The translations under genes were made by a program, and so were the position numbers. The notes under the pieces are model-generated. The model was given only the letters and a program-made list of their open reading frames with translations, made no database searches and was not told the DNA's origin. Below, piece by piece: positions 44,083 through 52,227 of a DNA stretch of 64,000 nucleotides; position 1 is the stretch's first letter; the number at the start of each line of letters is the position of its first letter. The stretch is from Pedobacter petrophilus (GTDB taxonomy: Bacteria; Bacteroidota; Bacteroidia; Sphingobacteriales; Sphingobacteriaceae): the NCBI RefSeq assembly GCF_009674725.1, contig NZ_WKKH01000025.1:1-64000 (forward strand), given 5' to 3'.

Positions 44083-44350
44083 ACCAAAAAGAGAAACAAT
44101 TATCCAATTAATCTCTTTTAGTAATTGATTGTTTTTTCTGCTTTTGCAGAATCAAATATAAAGCCTGAAAAGGCAAAGAGTTTTTCATAGTTTAGTTTGA
44201 GGTTTAGGTTGATTATGCCTTTGGAGTGGTTCCCAAAGGCATTTCTTTTATCCGGAGTTTTTTTAAATGATGGATTAGCCAAAGTCTGTTTTCTTTTTAA
44301 ACCTCACTAATGGAGAGAGATCAAAATTCCTTTTACTAAACCTTAAAGCT
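44083..44350 (+). ncRNA. Candidate structured non-coding RNA
   Basis: No convincing reading frame exists in this gap. Downstream of a near-consensus promoter, complementary segments nest: ATCTCT...TTAG near 44111-44121 with CTAA...AGAGAT near 44307-44321, and TGAGGTTTA near 44198-44206 with TAAACCTCA near 44298-44306, which are adjacent on the 3' side as expected for a coaxial closing helix. Inside are hairpins TTCTGC-TTTT-GCAGAA, GCC-TGAAAA-GGC and a strong ATGCCTTTGG/CCCAAAGGCAT (about 44215-44243). I do not recognise tmRNA, RNase P or SRP RNA. A 6S-like RNA is possible but unproven. Ends are approximate. Confidence 0.4.
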
Positions 44351-44480
44351 TTTAAAAAAACAATCAAATTTCTCCTGATGACGATCTTATGTCAACAAAA
44401 TCAAGCTTTGCTTTTCAAATCAACCCTGATTTATTTAACTTTGATGTTCGGAAAACAGCAACAAGATAATTCAAGACAGG

Positions 44481-44557
44481 AGCCTATATGGAGCGTGTTA
44501 AATAGGTGCTGATATGGCGAAAACCATAAGCCTGAAGCACGAATCCCTTTATAGGTT
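44481..44557 (+). ncRNA. Candidate nested-hairpin RNA element
   Basis: Three stems are nested: CCTATA (44483-44488) with TATAGG (44550-44555); GTGCT (44506-44510) with AGCAC (44536-44540); and TATGG (44513-44517) with CCATA (44524-44528) closing a CGAAAA loop. The internal loop faces GA against AGCCTGA, which could form tandem sheared G-A pairs as in a kink-turn. TAACTTTG at 44436-44443 may be a promoter for it. It ends just before the efp -7 element. Its family is unknown to me. Confidence 0.4.
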
Positions 44558-44573
44558 TTAAATAAAAAAATTT

Positions 44574-44581
44574 TACCTTTG
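44574..44581 (+). promoter_or_regulatory. -7 element of efp
   Basis: TACCTTTG, exact match to TAnnTTTG, 46 bases before the efp start. The -33 region is T-rich without a clear TTG. Confidence 0.6.
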
Positions 44582-44627
44582 CGGTCACAAAAAAACTAAA
44601 TATAAATCCAATTAAGGATCACATAAT

Positions 44628-45188
44628 ATGGCTAAAGCATCAGAAATTAAAAATGGTAACATCCTTCGTCTAAATGGCGAATTGGTTACGGTTGACGAAT
44701 GGAATCACCGCACACCAGGTAAAGGTGGTGCTTTTTACACTGGCAAATTTCGTAACATTAAATCAGGGAGAATTGTAGAAGCGCGCATGAATACCGACGA
44801 GGTTGTGGAAATTTGCCGCGTAGAAACCAGTGATTATCAATATCTATATGAAGATGGCGATTATTTAGTGGTAATGGATAACAACACTTACGAACAATAT
44901 AATGTAGAAAAAGCATTATTCGGTTCTGCCATTAAATTCTTAAAAGAAGGCATGAGTGTAATTGTTTCTATGGAAAGCGATGAAGCCATTATGGGCCAAT
45001 TGCCAAACTTTGCTGAATTTGAAATTACCTATTCTGAGCCAGCGGTAAAAGGTGATACATCTACCAATGCATTGAAAGCAGCAACACTAGAAAACGGTGT
45101 GGAGGTTAAAGTACCCATGTTTGTAAACCAGGGCGATAAAATCAAAGTTGATACACGTACAGGCGAATATGTTGAACGTGTAAAATAG
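44628..45188 (+). CDS. efp: Elongation factor P
   Basis: Relieves ribosome stalling at polyproline stretches. The protein has 186 residues in three beta-barrel domains. The modifiable-loop lysine is K32 in RTPGKGGAF. Conserved FRNIKSGRIVE and the C-terminal VPMFVNQGDKIKVDTRTGEYVER blocks are present. It has its own promoter and terminator, so it is a single-gene unit. Confidence 0.97.
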   Translation: MAKASEIKNGNILRLNGELVTVDEWNHRTPGKGGAFYTGKFRNIKSGRIVEARMNTDEVVEICRVETSDYQYLYEDGDYLVVMDNNTYEQYNVEKALFGSAIKFLKEGMSVIVSMESDEAIMGQLPNFAEFEITYSEPAVKGDTSTNALKAATLENGVEVKVPMFVNQGDKIKVDTRTGEYVERVK

Positions 45189-45204
45189 CATTTTACATTT
45201 ATAG

Positions 45205-45236
45205 AAAGCCCTTGAATTTATTTCAAGGGCTTTTTG
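45205..45236 (+). terminator. Terminator of efp
   Basis: A 12-base-pair stem AAAGCCCTTGAA (45205-45216)/TTCAAGGGCTTT (45222-45233) with a five-base loop and T run. Confidence 0.88.
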
Positions 45237-45292
45237 CGTTAAGCCAAACCTCCTTAGCCCAACTTGTCATAAAAATTATTAATTTGAGCCTG

Positions 45293-45853
45293 ATGTTAAA
45301 AGCTGAAATAAGAAAGCAAGCCCTAAAAGAAAGATTATCACTTGGCGAGGCTGAATACAACCTGCTAAATGAGGACCTTTTAAATCACTTTAAATCGCTC
45401 GATTTTACTCAAGTCAATACAATTCATATCTTTCTGCCTATTACGAAAAGAAAAGAACCTAATACTTTTTTGTTAATCGAATGGCTTGCAGAAAATCATC
45501 CTCACATCAAAATAATTGTTCCAAAAGCTGATTTTGAAACTGCACTGATGACCCATCATGAATATCTTGGTATTGATGACTTACAGAAAAACATTTACGA
45601 TATTCTTGAACCTCAAAAGGGAACTATTCACAATGGTGAAGTGGATATGGTTTTAGTTCCGCTTTTAGCATTTGATCAATACGGTTATCGTGTGGGCTAT
45701 GGAAAAGGCTTTTACGACCGCTTTCTCGAAAATTTAAATGCTAAAAAAATAGGCTTATCTTTGTCGCCTGCAATAGAAAAGATAGATGATGTAAATGAAT
45801 ACGACATCCGTTTAGATTTTTGCATTACACCTACAGAGATTATTAAATTTTAA
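45293..45853 (+). CDS. 5-formyltetrahydrofolate cyclo-ligase
   Basis: Converts 5-formyl-THF to 5,10-methenyl-THF with ATP. The start at ATG 45293 gives 186 residues with the usual MLKAEIRKQALKERLSL N-terminus; the longer frame from 45212 runs through the efp terminator and is rejected. The family motif is VPLLAFDQYGYRVGYGKGFYDRFL (about 115-138), cited here in part as GYRVGYGKGFYDR. It is followed after six bases by a 52-residue gene. Confidence 0.92.
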   Translation: MLKAEIRKQALKERLSLGEAEYNLLNEDLLNHFKSLDFTQVNTIHIFLPITKRKEPNTFLLIEWLAENHPHIKIIVPKADFETALMTHHEYLGIDDLQKNIYDILEPQKGTIHNGEVDMVLVPLLAFDQYGYRVGYGKGFYDRFLENLNAKKIGLSLSPAIEKIDDVNEYDIRLDFCITPTEIIKF

Positions 45854-45859
45854 GCAATC

Positions 45860-46018
45860 ATGGCAACCGAAATCGTTATCAAAACAGAAAAACAGTACGA
45901 AGACAATATGATTGCCGTATTTGAACTACAGGAAAAAGAAGAACTTACCGCTGAAGATTTAAAGCAAATTGACCTGATGCTAAAGGCTGGCGAGAAATAC
46001 GAAGCTGAGCATCTGTAA
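45860..46018 (+). CDS. Small acidic protein of unknown function
   Basis: An ATG at 45860, six bases after the cyclo-ligase stop codon, opens a 52-residue frame (starts MATEIVIKTEKQYEDNM, ends GEKYEAEHL) that ends at TAA 46016-46018. It is amphipathic and mostly helical, with many E and K. The codon use looks like that of its neighbours and the spacing suggests co-transcription and coupling. It resembles the small conserved proteins often annotated as hypothetical in Sphingobacteria. No function can be assigned. Confidence 0.65.
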   Translation: MATEIVIKTEKQYEDNMIAVFELQEKEELTAEDLKQIDLMLKAGEKYEAEHL

Positions 46019-46046
46019 TCGCCTCGCCTTTTAGATTAAACTTCAG

Positions 46047-46814
46047 TTAATCTATTTCCAATAGCACCGGACAATGATCTGAATGAATTGCATCGGGCAA
46101 AATTCTTACATTTTTTAGCCGGCTTTCCATTTGTTTGGTAACGAGGTGATAATCAATCCGCCAGCCTAAATTTTTACCTCTCGACCCTGCCCGGTAACTC
46201 CACCACGTATAATGATGCGGATCTTTATTGAAATAGCGAAAAGTATCGATAAATCCATTATCTAAAAACAGTTGCATCCATTCTCGTTCTTCTGGTAAAA
46301 ACCCAGATGAATTGGCATTTGATTTTGGATTATGAATATCAATAGAGGTATGGCAAATGTTATAGTCCCCACTCACAATTAAATTCGGCAGTTCCTTTTT
46401 CAATTCTTCTATGTAAGTGTCAAAAAACCGCATAAATGCATATTTCTTCACCTGTCTTTCATCCCCACTGGATCCTGAAGGCATATATAAACTCATTAAG
46501 GAGAATTCGTCGAAATCTGCCCTAATAATTCTTCCTTCCTGGTCAATCCACTCTTCGCCGCAGCCAAAAACCACCTGATTTGGTTTAATCTTAGTGAGAA
46601 TGGCTACACCGCTATACCCTTTCTTTTGTGCCGGAAACCAATAATGATGATAGCCGAGTTGTTCAATCAGGGCGATAATTTCTGTTATTTGTTCAGGCAA
46701 TGCTTTCACTTCCTGCAAGCAAACCATATCTGCATTTGTAGCTTGTAACCAGCCAAAGAAGTTTTTTGTACTTGCCGCACGGATGCCATTAACGTTGTAG
46801 GAGATGATTTTCAT
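46047..46814 (-). CDS. xth: Exodeoxyribonuclease III (ExoA/Xth type)
   Basis: AP endonuclease and 3'-5' exonuclease in base-excision repair. The protein has 255 residues. Visible motifs are SYNVNGIRAA (residues 4-13), LQEVKA (with the metal-binding E at about 35), SLYMPSG, SGDYNICHT (about 146-154), WRIDYHLVT and the C-terminal SDHCPVLLEI. Its start overlaps the stop of the cyclophilin gene, so both are one minus-strand unit. Confidence 0.95.
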   Translation of the reverse strand: MKIISYNVNGIRAASTKNFFGWLQATNADMVCLQEVKALPEQITEIIALIEQLGYHHYWFPAQKKGYSGVAILTKIKPNQVVFGCGEEWIDQEGRIIRADFDEFSLMSLYMPSGSSGDERQVKKYAFMRFFDTYIEELKKELPNLIVSGDYNICHTSIDIHNPKSNANSSGFLPEEREWMQLFLDNGFIDTFRYFNKDPHHYTWWSYRAGSRGKNLGWRIDYHLVTKQMESRLKNVRILPDAIHSDHCPVLLEID

Positions 46815-47542
46815 TAGGATCTAGCCGTTTCTTTATCTTTCAACACCCCTTGCGCCAGTTGTTTCTCTAGTTTCTTTGCCTCGCGTTTCTTCAAAATCGA
46901 TATATCCATTCTAACATCCTGTTTAGGCCGGTCGTTTTTATCCGTTTCCATGGCTGCAATTTTATCAACCAGACCTAAACCCATTACAATTTCACCATAA
47001 ACCGTATAGTTGCGATCCAAATGTGGTACGCCGCCAATGGTTTTATAAACCTGTCTTTGCCATTCGGGAATTTTGAATTTCAATCGTTTTTCTTCTAAAG
47101 AATTTAACTGTTCATCCGTAAAAATCTTCCCTTGCACCAAGTAAAACTGGCTTCCGCTGGATGCCTTTTCCGGATTAACCAGATCTCCTTCTCTTGCCGC
47201 GGCCAGCACACCCTTTTTATGAAAAAGGCTATCCTGAAATTCGGCAGGAATAGTGTATTTTGGTCCACCTTCGCCAAGCAAAGAATCAGGTTTTGCATTT
47301 TTGGAGTCCGGATCTCCGCCCTGAATCATAAAGGATTTAATTACCCGATGAAACAATGTACCATTGTAAAAACCTTTTTTGGTAAGCTTTAGAAAGTTAT
47401 CTCTATGTAAGGGCGTTTCATTGTAGAGCCTGATTACACACTCACCATATTCAGTTTTAATGCGCACATATTGATTTTTGGGTTTTGCTGCGAAAGTTGA
47501 AATTGAACTTAAAACCAAAATAAACAGAAGGAATCTTTTCAT
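46814..47542 (-). CDS. Exported cyclophilin-type peptidyl-prolyl isomerase
   Basis: A 242-residue protein with a signal peptide (about 1-18) and a cyclophilin domain: RLYNETPLHRDNFLKL, GTLFHRVIKSFMIQGGDP (about 60-77), SGSQFYLVQG and the later NYTVYGEIVMGLGLVDKIA. It isomerises X-Pro bonds in periplasmic proteins. A charged C-terminal tail (KKREAKKLEKQL) follows the domain. It is the first gene of a unit with exonuclease III. Confidence 0.93.
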   Translation of the reverse strand: MKRFLLFILVLSSISTFAAKPKNQYVRIKTEYGECVIRLYNETPLHRDNFLKLTKKGFYNGTLFHRVIKSFMIQGGDPDSKNAKPDSLLGEGGPKYTIPAEFQDSLFHKKGVLAAAREGDLVNPEKASSGSQFYLVQGKIFTDEQLNSLEEKRLKFKIPEWQRQVYKTIGGVPHLDRNYTVYGEIVMGLGLVDKIAAMETDKNDRPKQDVRMDISILKKREAKKLEKQLAQGVLKDKETARS

Positions 47543-47636
47543 TTGAAAAATATTTTGCTCCTAAATTACGCTAAATATGATCTTCGTTAAAGAATTATTA
47601 TACTATCCTGTAATTTTTTGCGTTACATTTGTTAAA

Positions 47637-48041
47637 ATGAAACTCAAACAGAAAATAGCACTTAGCCTGACCGTATTTTACGTGGTTAGCGTAATGGGCT
47701 TTGCTTTAAGTTTACATTTCTGCGGTGGAAAACTAGAGAATGTAAAACTTTTCAGCAATGAGATTTCATGTAAATTCTGCAAGGAAATTCCTGCGGAGAA
47801 GAAAAAAGATGATGGTTGCTGCAAAAACACCCAGGTAACTGTTAAAGTCAAAGATAGTCATCAGACGGAGGCACAAATCCAAATGCCAAAGTTGTTTTCC
47901 ATTCAATTATTTCTTCATCCGCCAGTTTTAGAATTTCTAAGCAACATCACTCCGGAATTTTATAATAAAATTTCAAATAAAGCACCTCCACTCTCCTCAA
48001 GGGTTGCTTTACATGTTTTCAACTGCATTTTCAGAAATTAG
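47637..48041 (+). CDS. HYC_CC_PP-type membrane or exported protein
   Basis: A 134-residue protein from the ATG at 47637, which starts MKLKQKIALSLTVFYVV and is a good signal or membrane anchor; the ATG at 47577 would put 20 hydrophobic residues in front. The sequence carries LHFCGG (the H-x-C of the family name), then ISCKFC, DGCCKN and finally APP, matching the HYC_CC_PP family pattern. TACATTTG (47624-47631) ends six bases before the start codon, which again suggests a short or absent leader. The cysteines and histidine suggest metal binding. It opens a cluster of metal-related genes. Confidence 0.75.
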   Translation: MKLKQKIALSLTVFYVVSVMGFALSLHFCGGKLENVKLFSNEISCKFCKEIPAEKKKDDGCCKNTQVTVKVKDSHQTEAQIQMPKLFSIQLFLHPPVLEFLSNITPEFYNKISNKAPPLSSRVALHVFNCIFRN

Positions 48042-48202
48042 GCTAAAATAAATCCGTTAGCTGACACTTGTTTTACAAGCGCAGGTACGCTATCTGACAT
48101 ATCTTTTAGCGACTTCTTAGTCAGTATCTATTCCTATCGGGGCTTCGATATCAATTTGGTATAACTGCCCGATAACTATCGTTTATTCTAATTCAAAAAA
48201 TC

Positions 48203-48739
48203 ATGAAAACAATAAAATTGTTAAGCATTATCATGCTTATTTTCGCCGTAAAAGTATCGGCTCAACAAATATCAAATGCAGATTTACAAGTGACTGGTTT
48301 AACCTGTTCTATGTGTTCAAATGCAACCCAAAAATCGCTGGAAACGTTGAGTTTCATTTCTTCAGTAAAGCCTGATTTAAATAAAAACATCTTCGTACTC
48401 ACCTTTAAAAAAGGAGCAGATATTAACCTGGATCTGGTTCGTAAGAAAGTGCAGGATGCCGGTTTTTCGGTAGGCGGGTTAACTGCAGATTTTGCATTCA
48501 ACCAGGTAAAAGTAGACGATAAAGGCCAGGCGATCGTGGATGGAAATGTTTATCGTTTTGTAAATGCGAAAAGCAAAACTTTAAACGGAACGGTAAAAGC
48601 CTCCGTTGTAGATAAAAATTTCATCTCTGGGTCTGCTTTTAAAAAACAAGCTACTGCAATCAGCTCTGATGCTTATGCAAGCGGTGTCGCTATAGTAAAC
48701 GGAAAGAAAACACGTGTTTATCACCTTGTTCTTTCTTAA
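48203..48739 (+). CDS. Exported protein with HMA metal-binding domain
   Basis: A 178-residue exported protein (signal peptide about 1-20) with a heavy-metal-associated domain whose metal site is GLTCSMCSNA (CxxC, about residues 33-42). The second half (about 95-178) is a different small domain. HMA domains bind Cu(I) or similar soft metals, so this is probably a periplasmic copper carrier or buffer. It is followed after four bases by an outer-membrane beta-barrel-like gene. Confidence 0.85.
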   Translation: MKTIKLLSIIMLIFAVKVSAQQISNADLQVTGLTCSMCSNATQKSLETLSFISSVKPDLNKNIFVLTFKKGADINLDLVRKKVQDAGFSVGGLTADFAFNQVKVDDKGQAIVDGNVYRFVNAKSKTLNGTVKASVVDKNFISGSAFKKQATAISSDAYASGVAIVNGKKTRVYHLVLS

Positions 48740-48743
48740 AAAA

Positions 48744-49556
48744 ATGAAGCGACTAATCATTATAGCGCTGGTGTTGTCCAGTGCTTTTCAGCATGCTTTT
48801 AGTCAGGAATTGTATGTATTTACTGAGCCTGCAAGCAATATGCCTACAAAGTCAATTGGCGTTCGCTTAACCAACGAAGGGATGTTTAACAACCCTGGTT
48901 TTGTAAGCAGAACCATTCCTGAAGTAATGTTTGGTTTTAATAAAAACCTCATGATGCATGCGCAGGCTTTTTTATCAGATATGGACGGAAAGTATCGCTT
49001 AGAAGGCGGAAGTTTATATGGTAAATATCGGTTTCTTTCTATTGATGAAGTACAAAGTCATTTTAGAGCTGCAGCATTTGGGAGAATTAGCACCAGTAAA
49101 CGGCCAACTTACACCAGGGATATTAACCTGGAAGGCGATAATAGCGGGGTGCAAGGTGGATTTATATTTACACAATTGCTCCATAAACTGGCCCTTTCCG
49201 CTACCTTAGGTTATGCACATGCATTTAAAGACCACGATAGACAAGTACCCGGAATGCCAGGGCCGAATAATATGTTCTCCTATAGCTTATCGTCAGGATA
49301 TTTGGTATTGCCTTTTATTTATAAGAACTACAAGGAACCAAATGTTAACGTATACTTTGAAATGCTGGGTAAAACGGATCCAGGTTCTGGCCAAAGTTAT
49401 CTGGATTTAGCGCCGGCCGTTCAGGTGATATTAAACAGCACAACCAGAATTGACCTCGGATATCGCTTCCAGGCGACTGGAAATATGACTGACAGATACA
49501 CTAAAAATATGTATCTGGTAAGAGCAGAATTTAACTTTTTTAATGCTTTAAAATAA
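48744..49556 (+). CDS. Probable outer-membrane beta-barrel protein
   Basis: A 270-residue exported protein (start ATG 48744; signal peptide ending HAFSQ). The mature part has alternating hydrophobic strands with aromatic girdles and ends in a strand (LVRAEFNFFNALK) of the outer-membrane type. In metal-resistance operons of this phylum such proteins accompany HMA and DUF3347 proteins. A direct role in metal transport is not shown. The upstream ATG at 48714 lies inside the HMA gene and is rejected. Confidence 0.7.
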   Translation: MKRLIIIALVLSSAFQHAFSQELYVFTEPASNMPTKSIGVRLTNEGMFNNPGFVSRTIPEVMFGFNKNLMMHAQAFLSDMDGKYRLEGGSLYGKYRFLSIDEVQSHFRAAAFGRISTSKRPTYTRDINLEGDNSGVQGGFIFTQLLHKLALSATLGYAHAFKDHDRQVPGMPGPNNMFSYSLSSGYLVLPFIYKNYKEPNVNVYFEMLGKTDPGSGQSYLDLAPAVQVILNSTTRIDLGYRFQATGNMTDRYTKNMYLVRAEFNFFNALK

Positions 49557-49563
49557 AATTAAG

Positions 49564-50067
49564 ATGAAAAAAATTATGATCATGGTGGCCATAATCGCCA
49601 TTGCAACTACAAAATTAACATTTGCTCAAAGTAAAACTGATGTAGCATTTAATCAGCTATTAAGTGCCTACTACGATGTAAAAAATGCATTAGCAACCGA
49701 TAAAATGGCTATCGCTAAAGAACAGGTTAAAGTTTTGACAGCAAAAGTTGATGCCATTCCCCATAAAGATTTACCTGCAATACAACATACACTATGGATG
49801 GAGCAATCTGAAGTTATTAAGGCAAAAGCAACTGAACTGGCAGCTGGTAAAGACATCAAATCGCAAAGAAAATCTTTCGAAGGCATTTCTTCTGCAATGA
49901 TTAAAACCATTAGGAACATCAAATTTAACAATACTACTGTTTACGTTCAACATTGCCCTATGGCGAAAGCAAGCTGGTTAAATGAGAAAGAGAACATCGA
50001 AAATCCATATTATGGAAGCATGATGTTCGACTGTGGCGATATTGCAGAAACTATTAAATCGAAATAA
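49564..50067 (+). CDS. DUF3347-type periplasmic copper-associated protein
   Basis: A 167-residue exported protein with a signal peptide (about 1-21). The C-terminal part matches the DUF3347 pattern with VQHCPMAKASWLN (about residues 125-137) and YYGSMMFDCGD (about 148-158). The histidine, methionines and cysteines are typical copper ligands, as in the C-terminal domains of CusB-like proteins. It is coupled by a one-base overlap (TAATG) to the HMA-AraC regulator gene. Confidence 0.82.
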   Translation: MKKIMIMVAIIAIATTKLTFAQSKTDVAFNQLLSAYYDVKNALATDKMAIAKEQVKVLTAKVDAIPHKDLPAIQHTLWMEQSEVIKAKATELAAGKDIKSQRKSFEGISSAMIKTIRNIKFNNTTVYVQHCPMAKASWLNEKENIENPYYGSMMFDCGDIAETIKSK

Positions 50068-50627
50068 TGATACTACATATCAAAAATATGGTATGTAACC
50101 GTTGCAAAATGGTGGTTAAAGCCGAGCTCGAGCAGCTTGGCTTTAACCCTGTTTCCGTAAAATTAGGTGAAGTTATCCTCTCAGAAAACATTTTTCCTGC
50201 TGATAAGGCGAAAATTGCAGAACGCTTAAACCGGTTTGGCTTTGAGTTATTAGAGGATAAAAAAACTCAACTGGTAGAGCAGGTTAAAACTTCTATCATT
50301 AATCTGATTCATTATGCTGAAGAGCCTCTGAAAATCAATTTATCTGCCCATCTAAGTGTGCAACTTAACATAGAATATCACCAGTTAAGCGCCGTTTTTT
50401 CTGAAGCTGAAAACCAAACCATTGAGAAATATTTCATTGCACAAAAAGTAGAAAAAGCTAAAGAAATGCTCACTTATGGGGAGTTAACTTTAAGTGAAAT
50501 TGCTTTTCAACTAAATTATAGCAGCGTAGCTCATCTTTCTGCTCAATTCAAAAAAGTTACAGGTTTAACGCCATCGGCCTATAAAGCGGAGACTTCAAAT
50601 AAACGGAAGACTCTCGATGAAATCTGA
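50067..50627 (+). CDS. AraC-type regulator fused to an HMA-like domain
   Basis: A 186-residue protein. Residues about 1-70 form an HMA-like fold with a CxxC metal site (NMVCNRCKMVV, C10 and C13). Residues about 100-178 are an AraC-family helix-turn-helix pair (KVEKAKEMLTYGELTLSEIA, then FQLNYSSVAHLSAQFKKVTG). This suggests a regulator whose DNA-binding is controlled by copper or a similar metal bound in the N-terminal domain. It is the last gene of the copper-related cluster. The metal and target are inferences. Confidence 0.82.
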   Translation: MILHIKNMVCNRCKMVVKAELEQLGFNPVSVKLGEVILSENIFPADKAKIAERLNRFGFELLEDKKTQLVEQVKTSIINLIHYAEEPLKINLSAHLSVQLNIEYHQLSAVFSEAENQTIEKYFIAQKVEKAKEMLTYGELTLSEIAFQLNYSSVAHLSAQFKKVTGLTPSAYKAETSNKRKTLDEI

Positions 50628-50736
50628 CTATTTCTAACCATCGGCTTCAGCCGGCGGTTAAGTATCAAACTTTTCTTATCATACATCAACAGTTGATTTA
50701 AGATGGCGGCGTACTTTTGTTGAATAAATTAAAGAC

Positions 50737-51308
50737 ATGAAAAAATTATTCTTATTTCTGATCGCTACTTCGATTAGCGTAGCATCTTTTGCACAAACCA
50801 GCTGGAAAATCGACCCCATGCATTCATTTGTTAACTTTTCTGTTAAACACATGGGCATTTCTTTTGTTGATGGTTCATTCAAAAAATTTGATGGTTCAGT
50901 TGCCGCAGCGAAACCTGATTTAACTGATGCAAAAATTGCTTTTACGGTTGACGTAAACAGCATCACAACCGGGGTTGATATGAGAGATGGTCACTTAAAA
51001 ACCGACGATTTTTTCAACGCTGAGAAATTTCCAACGATGAAATTTGAAAGTACTTCATTAAAGAAATTAAGCGGAAACAACTATGAATTAAATGGTAAAC
51101 TAACGATTCGTGATGTAACGAAAGATGTGAAATTTGCTGTGGTATACGGTGGAACAGCAAAAGATCAGCAAGGAAATACTAAAGCTGGTTTTGGTGCAAC
51201 AACTACCATTAACCGTTAGATTACAACATTAAATATGATCCGACTGGTGCTGGTGTAGCTAAAGATGTGACCATAAAATTGAACTTAGAATTTGTTCAGG
51301 CAAAATAA
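50737..51308 (+). pseudogene. yceI: YceI-family gene with a frameshift
   Basis: An exported YceI-family lipid-binding protein (signal peptide about 1-20, then SWKIDPMHSFVNFSVKHMG). The frame stops at 51217-51219 after GATTTINR, but the family's last strand continues from 51219 in another frame (DYNIKYDPTGAGVAKDV, ending QAK at 51308). Restoring a single T at about 51216 rebuilds the whole 190-residue protein. Either this is a true single-base deletion or an assembly error in a T run. YceI proteins bind isoprenoid-like molecules and respond to stress; a link to the metal cluster is not established. Confidence 0.8.
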
Positions 51309-51319
51309 ATAGGATCGTT

Positions 51320-51340
51320 ATTCCGGGCTTGCCCCGGAAT
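51320..51340. repeat. Dispersed palindrome after yceI
   Basis: ATTCCGGG (51320-51327)/CCCGGAAT (51333-51340) with a five-base centre. It resembles a palindrome (ttccgggcttgccccggaa) that recurs in many Bacteroidetes intergenic regions, from general knowledge. Confidence 0.55.
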
Positions 51341-51397
51341 CTTTCTTTCCAATAAGCTCCTGAATCAAGCTCGGTACAACGGCGATAAAAAATTACA

Positions 51398-52222
51398 ATG
51401 TCAGCATTATCTCAATTCAGAAACTTTACTCAAGGCCTGGCTCAAACAGACTTAATGCCTACGCTTTTTATCGGTCACGGCTCGCCGATGAATGGTATTG
51501 AGCACAATGAGTATAGCGAAAGCTGGGCCAATCTGGCAAAAAATATTCCTGTTCCAAAAGCAGTATTGGTTGTCTCAGCACATTGGTACACGCACGGAAC
51601 GTTCGTAACAGCAATGGATTTCCCACCTACCATTCATGACTTTGGCGGTTTTCCGCAAGCCTTGTTCGATGTTCAGTATCCCGCACCCGGAGATGCAAAA
51701 CTGGCTTTAGAAATTCCATCATTAATTCATTCCACACCTGTTGAACCGGATCACGACTGGGGATTAGACCATGGCACCTGGACCATTGTAAGACACATGT
51801 ATCCGGAAGCCAATATTCCTGTTCTCCAACTTAGCATCGATTATACCAAATCTCCGGCGCAGCATTACGAAATCGCAAAGGAAATTTATGCCCTTCGAAA
51901 AAAAGGCATTTTGGTTATCGGCAGCGGAAACATGGTGCATAATCTTCGGATGTTAAGCTGGGAGATGATTAACGGCGGTGGCTACGATTGGGCAAATGAG
52001 ATGAACGACAAATTCAAAAATCTGATTGCAAATGGTGATCATCAACCTCTAATTGATTACCGCAGCTTAGGCGCTGATGCTATGCTGGCCATCCCAACAC
52101 CAGAACATTATTTACCGCTTATTTATACGCTGGGATTAAAGAACGACAAAGAAGGGCTTTCTTTCTTTAACGATAAAGCTGTAGGTGGTTCGCTTACTAT
52201 GACTTCGGTTTTGGTGGGATAA
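51398..52222 (+). CDS. ygiD: 4,5-DOPA-extradiol-type dioxygenase (YgiD family)
   Basis: A 274-residue class III extradiol dioxygenase of the YgiD/DODA family. Visible features are LFIGHGSPMNGIE (about 23-35; metal histidine), VVSAHWYTHGT (about 59-69), LDHGTWT (about 124-130) and GSGNMVHNLRM (about 176-186). It probably opens catechol-type rings with Fe(II) or Zn(II); the natural substrate is unknown. Its stop codon lies only five bases before a TTTAGGG microsatellite. Confidence 0.9.
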   Translation: MSALSQFRNFTQGLAQTDLMPTLFIGHGSPMNGIEHNEYSESWANLAKNIPVPKAVLVVSAHWYTHGTFVTAMDFPPTIHDFGGFPQALFDVQYPAPGDAKLALEIPSLIHSTPVEPDHDWGLDHGTWTIVRHMYPEANIPVLQLSIDYTKSPAQHYEIAKEIYALRKKGILVIGSGNMVHNLRMLSWEMINGGGYDWANEMNDKFKNLIANGDHQPLIDYRSLGADAMLAIPTPEHYLPLIYTLGLKNDKEGLSFFNDKAVGGSLTMTSVLVG

Positions 52223-52227
52223 ATAGG

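Noticed and set aside
44083..44627. tmRNA, RNase P RNA, SRP RNA or hammerhead ribozyme
   Set aside because: None of their conserved cores was found: no tRNA-like ends, no GAGGAAAGTCC-type core, no GGAA tetraloop with the SRP loop, and CUGAUAU in place of the hammerhead CUGAUGA.
45212..45292. N-terminal extension of the formyl-THF cyclo-ligase
   Set aside because: It would run through the efp terminator, and the family N-terminus begins at the ATG at 45293.
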